Shown: in pieces, positions 37,006-43,548 of the stretch
Numbering within the stretch: the first letter of the stretch is position 1
How the letters are laid out: the number at the start of each line of letters is the position of its first letter
NCBI GenBank assembly: GCA_046294815.1
Contig: JBKBOJ010000020.1
Location: 1-43,548 of the forward strand
Direction: 5' to 3'
Source: Pelomonas sp046294815
Lineage (GTDB): Bacteria; Pseudomonadota; Gammaproteobacteria; Burkholderiales; Burkholderiaceae_C
DNA: 43,548 nucleotides
Translations under genes and position numbers: made by a program
The notes under the pieces: generated by a model
The model's database searches: none
Told to the model about the DNA's origin: nothing
What the model saw: the letters and a program-made list of their open reading frames with translations, nothing else

Positions 37006-37408
37006 AAAGCCTCCTTTCAGAGGATAGGGTCGGAAAAGGGAATCAGGGAAACCGAAAACGATGAGAGGAGCGTGGGGTCTTTTCAGGTAGCGGAGTGGAG
37101 ATGGGAGTGGGGAATCGACGATCCCAGTTTGCGCGCGAAGGGCCTGCATGACAAGGGGAGGATCGTGACGGTTTGTCGTGTTCAGGCTCTCGCTTTTGCG
37201 TCTTCATTCACGCCCCGGTGCGATGCAATAATGGTTGGCTATCCCCCCAATGGAGAACTTCTTGGACAGCGATCACCCTCGGTGACCGTCCGCTCCGTTT
37301 GCGCGCGCCGCCGGCCGCGCAGTCGTCCGGAGTGAGACGGTTGCACTGGTTCCCGCCACCCCGGACGGCGCTCCCGTCGTCCTGTACCAAGCCGCTGAAA
37401 GACGACGG
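37006..37408. other. Intergenic region between hpf and corA
   Basis: This 403-bp region has no supported gene. It contains an imperfect hairpin (GGACAGCGATCACC pairing with GGTGACCGTCC, about 37263-37292) and a second hairpin touching the corA start (listed separately). It also holds a TGCAATAATGG segment near 37226 that might include a -10 for corA. A possible long structured corA leader is suggested by the two hairpins. Confidence 0.45.
37374..37408 (+). promoter_or_regulatory. Hairpin abutting the corA start codon
   Basis: CCGTCGTC (37374-37381) pairs perfectly with GACGACGG (37401-37408), and the next base is the A of the corA ATG. The weak Shine-Dalgarno region (GAAAGACGACGG) is inside the right arm, so folding would hide the ribosome-binding site. 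This could modulate corA translation; whether it responds to anything is unknown. Confidence 0.4.
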
Positions 37409-38398
37409 ATGCTGAACGTATTCACGCTGGACAACGGTCGCCTGAAGGGTGGCCTGTTCCAGGAAGAGATCGAAACCGCCGAAGCCCTGGCCCTGTCGCG
37501 CCCGGTCTGGGTGGACCTGGAAAACCCCAGCACCGAAGAGAAGGGCTGGATACGCGATCGTTTCGGTCTGACCATTCCCGAAGACATCGTTGACGAGGAT
37601 CTGGAAGAGTCGGCCCGCTTCTACGAGGAAGACAACGGCGAACTGCACATCCGCTCCGACTTCCTGATCGAAGGCGACGACAGCCCCGACGGCCGACCGG
37701 CGCGTAACGTGCGGGTGGCCTTCATCCTGTTCAACAACGTGCTGTTCTCGATCCACAACGAGGACTTGCCGGTGTTCCGGCTGCTGCGCCTGCGCGCGCG
37801 GCGCATTCCGGCGCTGATCGAGGATGCCAAGGACGTGCTGCTCAAGCTCTATGACGCCGATGCCGAGTACTCGGCCGACGTGCTGGAGGGCATCTACGAC
37901 AAGTTGGAGGCCGTCAGCGCCCGCGTGCTGAAGAGCGACGTGACCGATGCCGAGGCGGGTGAGGTGCTGGCTGCCATCGCGCGTGAGGAGGACTTGAACG
38001 GCCGCATCCGCCGCAACGTCATGGACACGCGCCGCGCGGTGAGCTTCATGATGCGCAGCCGCATGCTGAACGCCGAGCAGTTCGAGGAGTCGCGGCAGAT
38101 TCTGCGCGACATCGACTCGCTGGACTCGCACACCGCCTTCCTGTTCGACAAGATCAACTTCCTGATGGACGCCACGGTCGGCTTCATCAACATCAATCAG
38201 AACAAGATCATCAAGATCTTCTCCGTGGCCAGCGTGGCGCTGCTGCCGCCCACGCTGATTGCGTCCATCTACGGCATGAATTTCGAGTACATGCCAGAGC
38301 TGAAGGCGCCCTGGGGCTACCCGTTCGCTCTTGTGCTGATGCTGTTGTCGGTCGCCGCACCCTTCATCTACTTCCGGCGCAAGGGCTGGCTGAGGTAG
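37409..38398 (+). CDS. corA: Magnesium/cobalt transporter CorA
   Basis: CorA is a pentameric inner-membrane channel for Mg2+ (also Co2+, Ni2+). The 329-residue protein has a long acidic cytoplasmic domain (ENPSTEEKGWIRDRFGLTIP, EDIVDEDLEESARF) and the stalk helix. Two C-terminal membrane helices are about 265-288 and 300-322. They are separated by the invariant YGMN motif (GMN at 289-291) and the acidic loop FEYMPELKAPWG. It ends with the basic tail RRKGWLR. It stands alone on the plus strand. A hairpin touches its start codon. Confidence 0.95.
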   Translation: MLNVFTLDNGRLKGGLFQEEIETAEALALSRPVWVDLENPSTEEKGWIRDRFGLTIPEDIVDEDLEESARFYEEDNGELHIRSDFLIEGDDSPDGRPARNVRVAFILFNNVLFSIHNEDLPVFRLLRLRARRIPALIEDAKDVLLKLYDADAEYSADVLEGIYDKLEAVSARVLKSDVTDAEAGEVLAAIAREEDLNGRIRRNVMDTRRAVSFMMRSRMLNAEQFEESRQILRDIDSLDSHTAFLFDKINFLMDATVGFININQNKIIKIFSVASVALLPPTLIASIYGMNFEYMPELKAPWGYPFALVLMLLSVAAPFIYFRRKGWLR

Positions 38399-38655
38399 GC
38401 CGGCATCTCGACTCGCTGCGGGCCCGCTCTGTAAAGAAGGCCGCGGAAGGGCCCGAGCCAACGACGGAGGGCGGCGTAGGGCAAGGGCGTCGTGGATGCT
38501 GCTTTGCTGCCAGAGACGTTGCGTGGCCTGAATGCCGCGTGATTGCAAACAGCGGCACTGACGGCCGCATCAGGGGCGATGTGGCAGAGCCGAAGGCGCG
38601 GCGACAGGCTGCGGGCGAGAACTTTTAGAATCGCGACTCTAGCCAAGGACTTGCC

Positions 38656-39513
38656 ATGCTTTACCCCGAACTGTTCAAGCAACTCGAAGCCGTGCGCTGG
38701 AACATGGACAGTGACATTCCCTGGGACAAGTTCGATGCGAGCAAGCTCTCCGACGAACAGGCTCACACCATCAAGATGAACGCCATCACCGAGTGGTCTG
38801 CGCTGCCGGCCACCGAGATGTTCCTGCGCGACAACCGCGACGACAGCGACTTCTCCGCCTTCATGAGCGTCTGGTTCTTCGAAGAGCAGAAGCACAGCCT
38901 GGTGCTGATGGAGTATCTGCGCCGCTTCAGACCTGACCTCGTGCCTACCGAGGCCGAACTGCACGAGGTGCGCTTCGACTTCGATCCGGCGCCGGCGCTG
39001 GAGACGCTGATGCTGCACTTCTGTGGCGAGATCCGCCTGAACCACTGGTATCGACGCGCCGCCGAATGGCACACCGAGCCCGTCATCAAGGCCATCTACG
39101 AAACCCTCTCGCGCGATGAGGCCCGCCATGGCGGCGCTTACCTGCGCTACATGAAGCGCGCCATGGCCAAGTTCGGCGACGAGGCGCGTGCCGCGTTCGC
39201 CAAGGTCGGCGTGCTGATGGCCAGCGCCCGTCGCACGGCGCAGGCGCTCCACCCGACCAACCTGCACGTCAACGCCAAGCTGTTCCCGCGCGACACCATC
39301 CAGAGCCGCCTGCCCGACCCCGAGTGGCTGGAGCGCTGGCTGGACAAACAGATCCAGTTCGACAGCGTGTGGGAGAACAAAGTGGTCGAGCGCATCCTGC
39401 ACAACATGAGCCTGCTGATGGACCGCAGCTTTGCCAGCGTCCAGGAATTGAACCGCTTCCGCAAAGAAATGGCCGCGCGCCTGACGCCGCCAGTCGCGGG
39501 TGCATCCGCTTGA
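38656..39513 (+). CDS. Diiron protein of the acyl-ACP desaturase/ferritin-like type
   Basis: This 285-residue soluble helical protein carries the two carboxylate/His motifs of the acyl-ACP desaturase (FA_desaturase_2) superfamily: FFEEQKHS (Glu77, His80) and SRDEARHG (Glu155, His158), with Glu46 or Glu54 in TEWSALPATE and Glu125 in CGEIRLNHW as the remaining ligands. Plant homologues insert double bonds into acyl-ACP; bacterial members may be desaturases or other diiron oxidases, and the substrate is not clear. AAGGA precedes the ATG by six bases, and TAGAAT at 38626-38631 may be its -10. A strong terminator follows. It is apparently monocistronic. Confidence 0.8.
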   Translation: MLYPELFKQLEAVRWNMDSDIPWDKFDASKLSDEQAHTIKMNAITEWSALPATEMFLRDNRDDSDFSAFMSVWFFEEQKHSLVLMEYLRRFRPDLVPTEAELHEVRFDFDPAPALETLMLHFCGEIRLNHWYRRAAEWHTEPVIKAIYETLSRDEARHGGAYLRYMKRAMAKFGDEARAAFAKVGVLMASARRTAQALHPTNLHVNAKLFPRDTIQSRLPDPEWLERWLDKQIQFDSVWENKVVERILHNMSLLMDRSFASVQELNRFRKEMAARLTPPVAGASA

Positions 39514-39535
39514 GCGCCAGTTGATCGACCCTGCA

Positions 39536-39568
39536 AATCGGGGCCTGGCGGCCCCGATTCGCGTTTTT
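39536..39568 (+). terminator. Intrinsic terminator after the desaturase-like gene
   Basis: AATCGGGGCC (39536-39545), loop TGGC, GGCCCCGATT (39550-39559): a perfect 10-bp stem followed by CGCG and TTTTT. It lies 22 bases after the stop. The next gene is convergent. Confidence 0.88.
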
Positions 39569-39582
39569 GGCGTGCGTGCGTT

Positions 39583-40458
39583 TCAGCCCCCGCGCGATCG
39601 CTTCAGCACCACCAGCGCAAAGCCTGCGGCGGCGACGGCGGCCCAGCCGACGAACTGCAGCGAGACCAGTTCGGCCAGCGTGTTGCCCAGATCCTGAGCC
39701 ATCCATGCCCACAGGCTGGTGCCGTCCGACATCAGGGCGTTCTTTAGCGCGGCAGGGTTGTGCAGCAGCGTGTGGCCGATGCGGTCGTCAAGCGCCGACA
39801 GCATTTGCAGCGGCCAGTCGATCGCGTAGACCTTGTGCAGCACGGCGACCGCGACGCCCGAGCCCACCAGCACCAGCGGCACGCCCAGTCGCTTCAACCA
39901 GGCGGACGCCGCCATCAGCACGAAGATCAGCGGCAGCAGCCACAGCAGCAGCGGCACGGTGCCCAGCAGGCCGCGCGCCAGCAGCGGCAGCGCCGCCGCC
40001 ACCACCTCGGCCCAGTTGACGGACATGGGCAGTGCCATGCCACCCTGTGCCGCCAGCACGCTCATCGCGATGGGCAGACCGAACGCGGCGCCGACGATGG
40101 CGCTGCCCAACGGCGCCAGCCAGGCGTGGGCCAGGACGGTGGCCGCCACGCTCTCGCTGGGCCGGCCTGGCAGCGACAGCCAGAACTCGATGGAGCGGTC
40201 CTGCGTGTCGCGGCGCGCCAGGCCCGGCAGCTGGAACAGCGCCACCAGCAGGCTGACGACGTAGACCACGCCGCTGCTGATCAGCACCATCGTCAGGGCC
40301 ATCATTCCGGTGCCGACCTTTTCGACCGGCAGGCCCTTGACCTGGCCGAATGGCAGCATGGCCAGGAACAGCAGCGGCGGCGCCAGCGCGGCGATGAGCC
40401 AGCCGCGCTTGTGCTGCATCCATTCGCGCAGCAGCAGGGTGGGGATGTGGTTGTTCAT
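39583..40458 (-). CDS. ABC transporter permease (ABC-2 type)
   Basis: This 291-residue integral membrane protein has about six hydrophobic helices: WLIAALAPPLLFLAMLPFG, VVYVVSLLVALFQLPGL, AWLAPLGSAIVGAAFGLPIA, LLGTVPLLLWLLPLIFVLMA and a C-terminal AAVAAAGFALVVLKR. DRSIEFWLSLPGRPSESVAA between helices 2 and 3 is typical of ABC-2 permeases that partner YtrA-regulated ATPases. It lies 12 bp downstream of the ATPase gene in a three-gene GntR-ATPase-permease operon. The export substrate is unknown; related YtrA-type systems respond to cell-envelope stress. Confidence 0.88.
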   Translation of the reverse strand: MNNHIPTLLLREWMQHKRGWLIAALAPPLLFLAMLPFGQVKGLPVEKVGTGMMALTMVLISSGVVYVVSLLVALFQLPGLARRDTQDRSIEFWLSLPGRPSESVAATVLAHAWLAPLGSAIVGAAFGLPIAMSVLAAQGGMALPMSVNWAEVVAAALPLLARGLLGTVPLLLWLLPLIFVLMAASAWLKRLGVPLVLVGSGVAVAVLHKVYAIDWPLQMLSALDDRIGHTLLHNPAALKNALMSDGTSLWAWMAQDLGNTLAELVSLQFVGWAAVAAAGFALVVLKRSRGG

Positions 40459-40470
40459 CGCGTCGTGTCC

Positions 40471-41343
40471 TTAGGCTTTGTTGCTGTTGAGCGCCGGGTT
40501 GCGGGTCAGCGCCATGAAGAGGTCCACCAGGCTGGGGCGCACGCGCTGCCCCAGGCTCGCGACATGCTCGGGCGGCGCGCCGTCGAACAGCGCCGTCGTG
40601 CGCCCCTGCTCGCGGTAGCGCAGCAGCGGGTGGGCGGCGGCCATCGCATCCGCCGCGGCAGCGTCGTGGCTCAGCGCCACGAAGCGGCGGTCGATGTCCT
40701 CCAGGCTGATGGACAGCGCTACGCGGCCCTCGTCCAGCATGATCACGTCGGACAGCAACGCCTCCACCTCCTCGACCTGGTGGGTCGAGATCAGCACGCT
40801 GCGCTCGCCGTCGCACCACTCATCGATCAGCATCTCGTAGAAGCTCTTGCGCGACACCACGTCCAGCCCCAGCGTGGGTTCGTCCAGGATCATCAGCCGC
40901 GCGTCGATCGCGGCGATCAGCGCCAGGTGCGTCTGCGCCACCATGCCCTTGGACAGGCTCTTGATCTTGTCGCTCTCGGCCACGCTGGTGCGCTTGAGCA
41001 GCGCGCGGGCCCGCGCGGCGGAGAACTTGGGCTGCAACTTGCTCATCAGCGTGATCAGCTCATGCACCCGCGCCCAGCGCGGCAGCACGGCCACGTCAGG
41101 GATGTAGCTCAGCTCGGTCAGCAGCTGCTGGCGCTGGCGGCTGGGCTGCAGGCCCAGCACCTTCAGCTCGCCCTGCACAGGCAGCAGCCCCACCAGCGCC
41201 TTCATCAGCGAAGTCTTGCCGGCCCCGTTGTGGCCCAGCAGGCCCACGACCCGCCCCTGGGGCACGGTGACGCTGACGTCGTTGAGCGCGGTCTTCTTGC
41301 CGTAGCGCAGCGTCAGGTTCTTGGCTTCGATGAGGTGGTTCAT
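40471..41343 (-). CDS. ABC transporter ATP-binding protein
   Basis: This 290-residue ATPase has Walker A GHNGAGKTS near residue 37, an ABC signature in the form LSKGM (about 138), Walker B LMILDEPT and the switch His in ISTHQVEEVE. The C-terminal 70 residues form an accessory region found in exporter ATPases of the YtrB/DrrA type. The LSKGM rather than LSGGQ signature is common in this branch. Its ATG overlaps the stop of the GntR regulator gene (ATGA), and the permease follows by 12 bp. Confidence 0.94.
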   Translation of the reverse strand: MNHLIEAKNLTLRYGKKTALNDVSVTVPQGRVVGLLGHNGAGKTSLMKALVGLLPVQGELKVLGLQPSRQRQQLLTELSYIPDVAVLPRWARVHELITLMSKLQPKFSAARARALLKRTSVAESDKIKSLSKGMVAQTHLALIAAIDARLMILDEPTLGLDVVSRKSFYEMLIDEWCDGERSVLISTHQVEEVEALLSDVIMLDEGRVALSISLEDIDRRFVALSHDAAAADAMAAAHPLLRYREQGRTTALFDGAPPEHVASLGQRVRPSLVDLFMALTRNPALNSNKA

Positions 41344-41693
41344 GTGGACTCCCAGTTCAGATCCTTGGCCGTCAGCCCCAGCCGCATGAGTTTGGCGCGC
41401 AGCGCCGGCCAGTCCTTCTGCAGGACCTGTTCGCGCGCTTGGCGCAGCAACCGCTCGCGGGCGCCGGTGGTGACGAACATGCCCAGCCCGCGTCGCGATT
41501 CGATCAGGCCTTGCTCCACCAGCGCCTGCAGCGCCCGTGTGACGGTCAGCGGATTGATGACGTACTGGCTGGCGAGCTGGCGGACCGAGGGCAGGGCCTC
41601 GCCTTCCGGGGGGCTGCCGTCCAGCAGCTGCACGGCCAGGCGGTCGGCCAGCTGCTGGTAGATCGGTGCCTGGTCTGTCCAGGTGGGAGTCAT
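41340..41693 (-). CDS. GntR-family regulator of the YtrA subfamily
   Basis: This 117-residue protein has a GntR winged helix (APIYQQLADRLAVQLLDG, LPSVRQLASQYVINPLTVTRALQALVEQGLIESRRGLGMFV) followed by only about 45 residues of helix. Such a short effector region is diagnostic of the YtrA subfamily, which represses its own ABC transporter operon. It is the first gene of the operon and overlaps the ATPase gene. An inverted repeat 11-35 bases upstream of its ATG could be its operator. Confidence 0.93.
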   Translation of the reverse strand: MTPTWTDQAPIYQQLADRLAVQLLDGSPPEGEALPSVRQLASQYVINPLTVTRALQALVEQGLIESRRGLGMFVTTGARERLLRQAREQVLQKDWPALRAKLMRLGLTAKDLNWEST

Positions 41694-41991
41694 GGGGGCT
41701 CAGGGGTGTGTTGCCGATGTAGCACACCATATCGACGGGCTCTGGCCGGCCCCAGCGGGGTGCGACAGTCTGCAGATTCGGGGGGATGAGCTGCGCGAGC
41801 CGCCGTCAGCGTTACGCGGCCCGGAGCACCGCCTCGAGGCGCGCGATGCCGATGCTGTGGAACTGCAGGACTTCTAGGTGGGCATTGCTACAAGGGCGCG
41901 GGCTCCGTGTCGGCCTCCGTCATCGGAAAGATCAACGCGCTTGAGCCTGACGCTGGACGGCAACAAGCTCAATAGCCCGCCGCGCCACACG
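41694..41991. other. Intergenic region between the GntR and serine hydrolase genes
   Basis: About 300 bp. The right-hand part of the regulator operon (operator candidate at 41705-41728) occupies the first 40 bases. The remainder (about 41780-41970) reads on the plus strand like two short broken frames, one ending VELQDF at 41877 and another containing KGAGSVSASVIGKINALEP and ending at about 41972. These could be a decayed gene, but nothing is recognisable and no start is supported. Confidence 0.4.
41705..41728 (-). promoter_or_regulatory. Inverted repeat, candidate operator of the YtrA-type regulator
   Basis: GGTGTG (41705-41710) and CACACC (41723-41728) are perfect inverted arms, extended imperfectly inward (GGTGTGTTGC-CGAT-GTAGCACACC). 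It lies directly upstream of the regulator gene. GGTGT/ACACC-type half sites fit the autoregulated YtrA operons, but binding is inferred. Confidence 0.5.
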
Positions 41992-43278
41992 TCATTCGCC
42001 CAACGCGGCCTGCCACAGCAGCGCCTGCAGCCGCTCTTCCCAGACCGGAAAGCTGCTGTAGCTGCCCGGGTGTGCCGCCGGGTCGGCGCCGGTGCCGCCG
42101 ATCACGTAGACGATGCCACCCTCGTGCTCGGGGGCCAGCAGCAGGCCCGACACCAGCCCGTAGGCAAAGCCCAGGTGCCCCCAGGCCTGCAGGCCGCCCT
42201 CGGGCCGCAGGCGGTCGCCCCGGCCGGCGCCGCTGCGGTCGATGAAGTGCTGCAGGCCCACGCCCCAGGCCTGGAAGAGGCCGTTGCCGTCGTCGCCGTT
42301 GCGGCCGTCGGCGCGCCAGGTCTCGGTCATCAGCGTGCGCAGGCTCTCGGGGCGCAGGAAGGGCTGGCCGGCGTGGCGGCCGCCGTCCAGCAGCACCGCC
42401 AGCAGCGTGCCCAGATCGGCCACGCGCGTGCGCAGCCGACCCTGAGGCCCGAACAGCGCGCCGCGGCTGCCGGGCGTGTAAGCCTCGCCGTCGGCCAGCA
42501 GCGGCCGCGGCGGCTGGGCCAGGAAGTCGTCGGCCTGCGCGTGCCAGGGGCCGCCGGGCTGCCAGGGCCCGGCGTCCGACGGCGCCTTGCGGTAGAGCGT
42601 CGCCACCTGGGCCAGCTGCTGCGGCGGCAGGCGCGCCGGGTCGAAGCCGCCCTGCATGCCCAGCGGGTCCAGCACCAGCGCCTGCATCAGCCGGTCGAAG
42701 CGCTCGCCGGTGGCGCATTCCATCGCCGCGGCCAGCACGGCGAAGTTCAGGTTGGCGTACTCGAACCAGCGCCCCGGCGCATGGCCGTTCCATGACGGCC
42801 CGGGCCGGCCCAGCAGCTCGCGCAGGTCCAACCGCGGGTCGGTGTAGTCGTCGCCGCGGTCGCTCAGGCCGCTGCGGTGGCACAGCAGCAGCCGTGGCGT
42901 CAGCGGTCGGTGCAGCGGCTGGCCCAGCAGCTTGCCGATGTCGGCGTCCAGGTCCAGCCGGCGGGCCTCCACCAGCCGCATCACCGCGACGGCCACCACC
43001 AGCTTGGTGACCGAGGCGATGCGGAACAGCGTGTCGCGCGTGACCGGCAGGTCGGGGGCCAGGTGGCGGCGGCCGAACTGTGCCTCGTAGACCACGCGGC
43101 CCCGGCGCCGCACCAGCACCGACAGGCTGGCCAGCGGGCGTTGCGGGTCGTCGACGAGATCGGCGAGGGCGCGGTCCAGCGCGCCGGTGTCGGCAAGAGC
43201 GGGCAGGGTGGGCATGGCCAGCAGGCCCACCAGCGCGCGGCGGCGCAGGCCCGGCGGGCGGTTGTGAATCAGGGACAT
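41992..43278 (-). CDS. Exported beta-lactamase-fold serine hydrolase
   Basis: This 428-residue protein is of the class C beta-lactamase/penicillin-binding-protein-like family (Pfam Beta-lactamase). An N-terminal signal segment (RRRALVGLLAMPTLPALA, with an Arg-rich start) predicts export. Catalytic motifs are SVTK at 89-92 (SxxK), YAN at 174-176 in FEYANLN (YxN) and WGHLGFAYG near the C-terminus (the HxG position). Such proteins may be esterases, D-aminopeptidases or lactamases; the substrate is not evident. The start at 43278 gives the best signal peptide. An in-frame ATG at 43305 would add nine residues. Neither has a strong ribosome-binding site, and the longer open frame upstream runs into the MITE-like repeat. 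Confidence 0.88.
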   Translation of the reverse strand: MSLIHNRPPGLRRRALVGLLAMPTLPALADTGALDRALADLVDDPQRPLASLSVLVRRRGRVVYEAQFGRRHLAPDLPVTRDTLFRIASVTKLVVAVAVMRLVEARRLDLDADIGKLLGQPLHRPLTPRLLLCHRSGLSDRGDDYTDPRLDLRELLGRPGPSWNGHAPGRWFEYANLNFAVLAAAMECATGERFDRLMQALVLDPLGMQGGFDPARLPPQQLAQVATLYRKAPSDAGPWQPGGPWHAQADDFLAQPPRPLLADGEAYTPGSRGALFGPQGRLRTRVADLGTLLAVLLDGGRHAGQPFLRPESLRTLMTETWRADGRNGDDGNGLFQAWGVGLQHFIDRSGAGRGDRLRPEGGLQAWGHLGFAYGLVSGLLLAPEHEGGIVYVIGGTGADPAAHPGSYSSFPVWEERLQALLWQAALGE

Positions 43279-43327
43279 GGAGTGTCGGTCGTCGCCGCGA
43301 CCCATGCCGCGACTGTGCCGCGCGATG

Positions 43328-43548
43328 CTAGGAGCCTGTCGGGCTTTGGGTCGGGTGCGCGTTGGGCCTGCAAGGGGGCTGAGCCCAGGCGCAAAGCGGA
43401 GCTGGGCTCGATGCCCAGCGAGCATTGGCAACGCCGGATCAGCCCCCTTGCAGACCCAACCCGAAGGGCCGGGGTGATTTGCGGGGCGATGCGGCGTTGC
43501 CGACTCGTTGTGGGGGATGGATCCCACGCCTCGTCGGCGCCTTGCCTC
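43328..43548. mobile_element. MITE-like element, copy 2 (interrupted, cut by window end)
   Basis: It begins CTAGGAGCCTGTCGGGCTTT (continuing GGGTCGGGTGCGCG), identical to copy 1 over the terminal repeat apart from the fourth base after CTA. It continues with the same interior (GGGGTGATTTGCGGGGCGAT, then CGCCTCGTCGGCGCCTTGCC) to the last base of the window. The right terminal repeat should lie about 50 bases beyond the window. It is split by a 102-bp insertion at 43368-43469. It lies just upstream of the serine hydrolase gene. Confidence 0.75.
43368..43469. repeat. Palindromic insertion nested in MITE copy 2
   Basis: This is absent from copy 1. CTGCAAGGGGGCTGA (43368-43382) and TCAGCCCCCTTGCAG (43439-43453) are perfect 15-bp inverted repeats. 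The pairing extends outward to GTTGGG/CCCAAC with one mismatch, so a long snap-back structure is possible. Inside it GAGCCCAG pairs with CTGGGCTC. GGGC occurs directly before the insertion (43364-43367) and at its right end (43466-43469), which may be a 4-bp duplication. Confidence 0.65.

Noticed and set aside
43278..43527. Extended N-terminus of the serine hydrolase up to 43527
   Set aside because: The extra residues are encoded by MITE copy 2 and would destroy the signal peptide position.

Overview
The window is a high-GC chromosomal segment of a Gram-negative betaproteobacterium. Every recognisable protein looks like Burkholderiales, most like the Rubrivivax/Leptothrix/Roseateles (Sphaerotilaceae) group. 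The basis is family resemblance and gene order: lptD-surA-rsmA, fur next to bamE-dapB, hpf-ptsN-hprK, metX-metW, and an outer-membrane assembly set (lptD, lptE, bamE, surA). I could not run a taxonomic search. No rRNA, tRNA, CRISPR array, prophage or complete insertion sequence was seen. The segment is mostly core genome with accessory inserts.

Layout. 1-3498 (minus): a four-gene unit for cell-wall amino-sugar recycling (murQ, AmpG-like permease, NagX-like acyltransferase, start of a lipoprotein), all joined by ATGA overlaps. 3706-5665 (plus): a bufferin-type operon (Cys-rich secreted precursor, MNIO enzyme BufB, partner BufC), followed by an exported peroxiredoxin. 6623-8182: a chemoreceptor. 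8195-10049: a SAM-II-type riboswitch with a terminator, then metX-metW. 10184-12010 (minus): a membrane diguanylate cyclase. 12164-13639: an M20 dipeptidase. 13740-14291 (minus): an unusual short protein resembling the C-terminal part of AmgK. 14382-18863 (plus): lptD-surA-rsmA. 18891-19944 (minus): a barnase-like secreted RNase with a barstar-like inhibitor and a possible small peptide gene. 20170-22467 (minus): maeB. 22564-24528 (plus): thiL-pgpA-pncC.

24540-34178 is a 9.6-kb same-strand run reading leftward: bamE, dapB, exbB/tolQ-like, exbD/tolR-like, leuS, lptE, holA, a cupredoxin-like protein and a GGDEF-EAL protein, with gaps of 40 bp or less or overlaps throughout. Then come fur (plus), hpf-ptsN-hprK (minus), corA (plus), an acyl-ACP desaturase-like diiron protein (plus), and a GntR(YtrA)-ABC transporter operon (minus). 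A beta-lactamase-fold serine hydrolase (minus) is last.

The main non-coding structures are two copies of a MITE-like element (36426-36596 and 43328 to the window end) with about 29-bp terminal inverted repeats bounded by CTAG. The second copy is interrupted by a 102-bp palindromic insertion. A dispersed GC-rich repeat lies in frame inside the nagX-like gene. Several clear hairpins and terminators are also present. The most interesting points are the SAM-II riboswitch ahead of metX in a betaproteobacterium, the six-Cys bufferin operon, the cupredoxin/GGDEF-EAL pair, the nested MITE, and the truncated AmgK-like gene.
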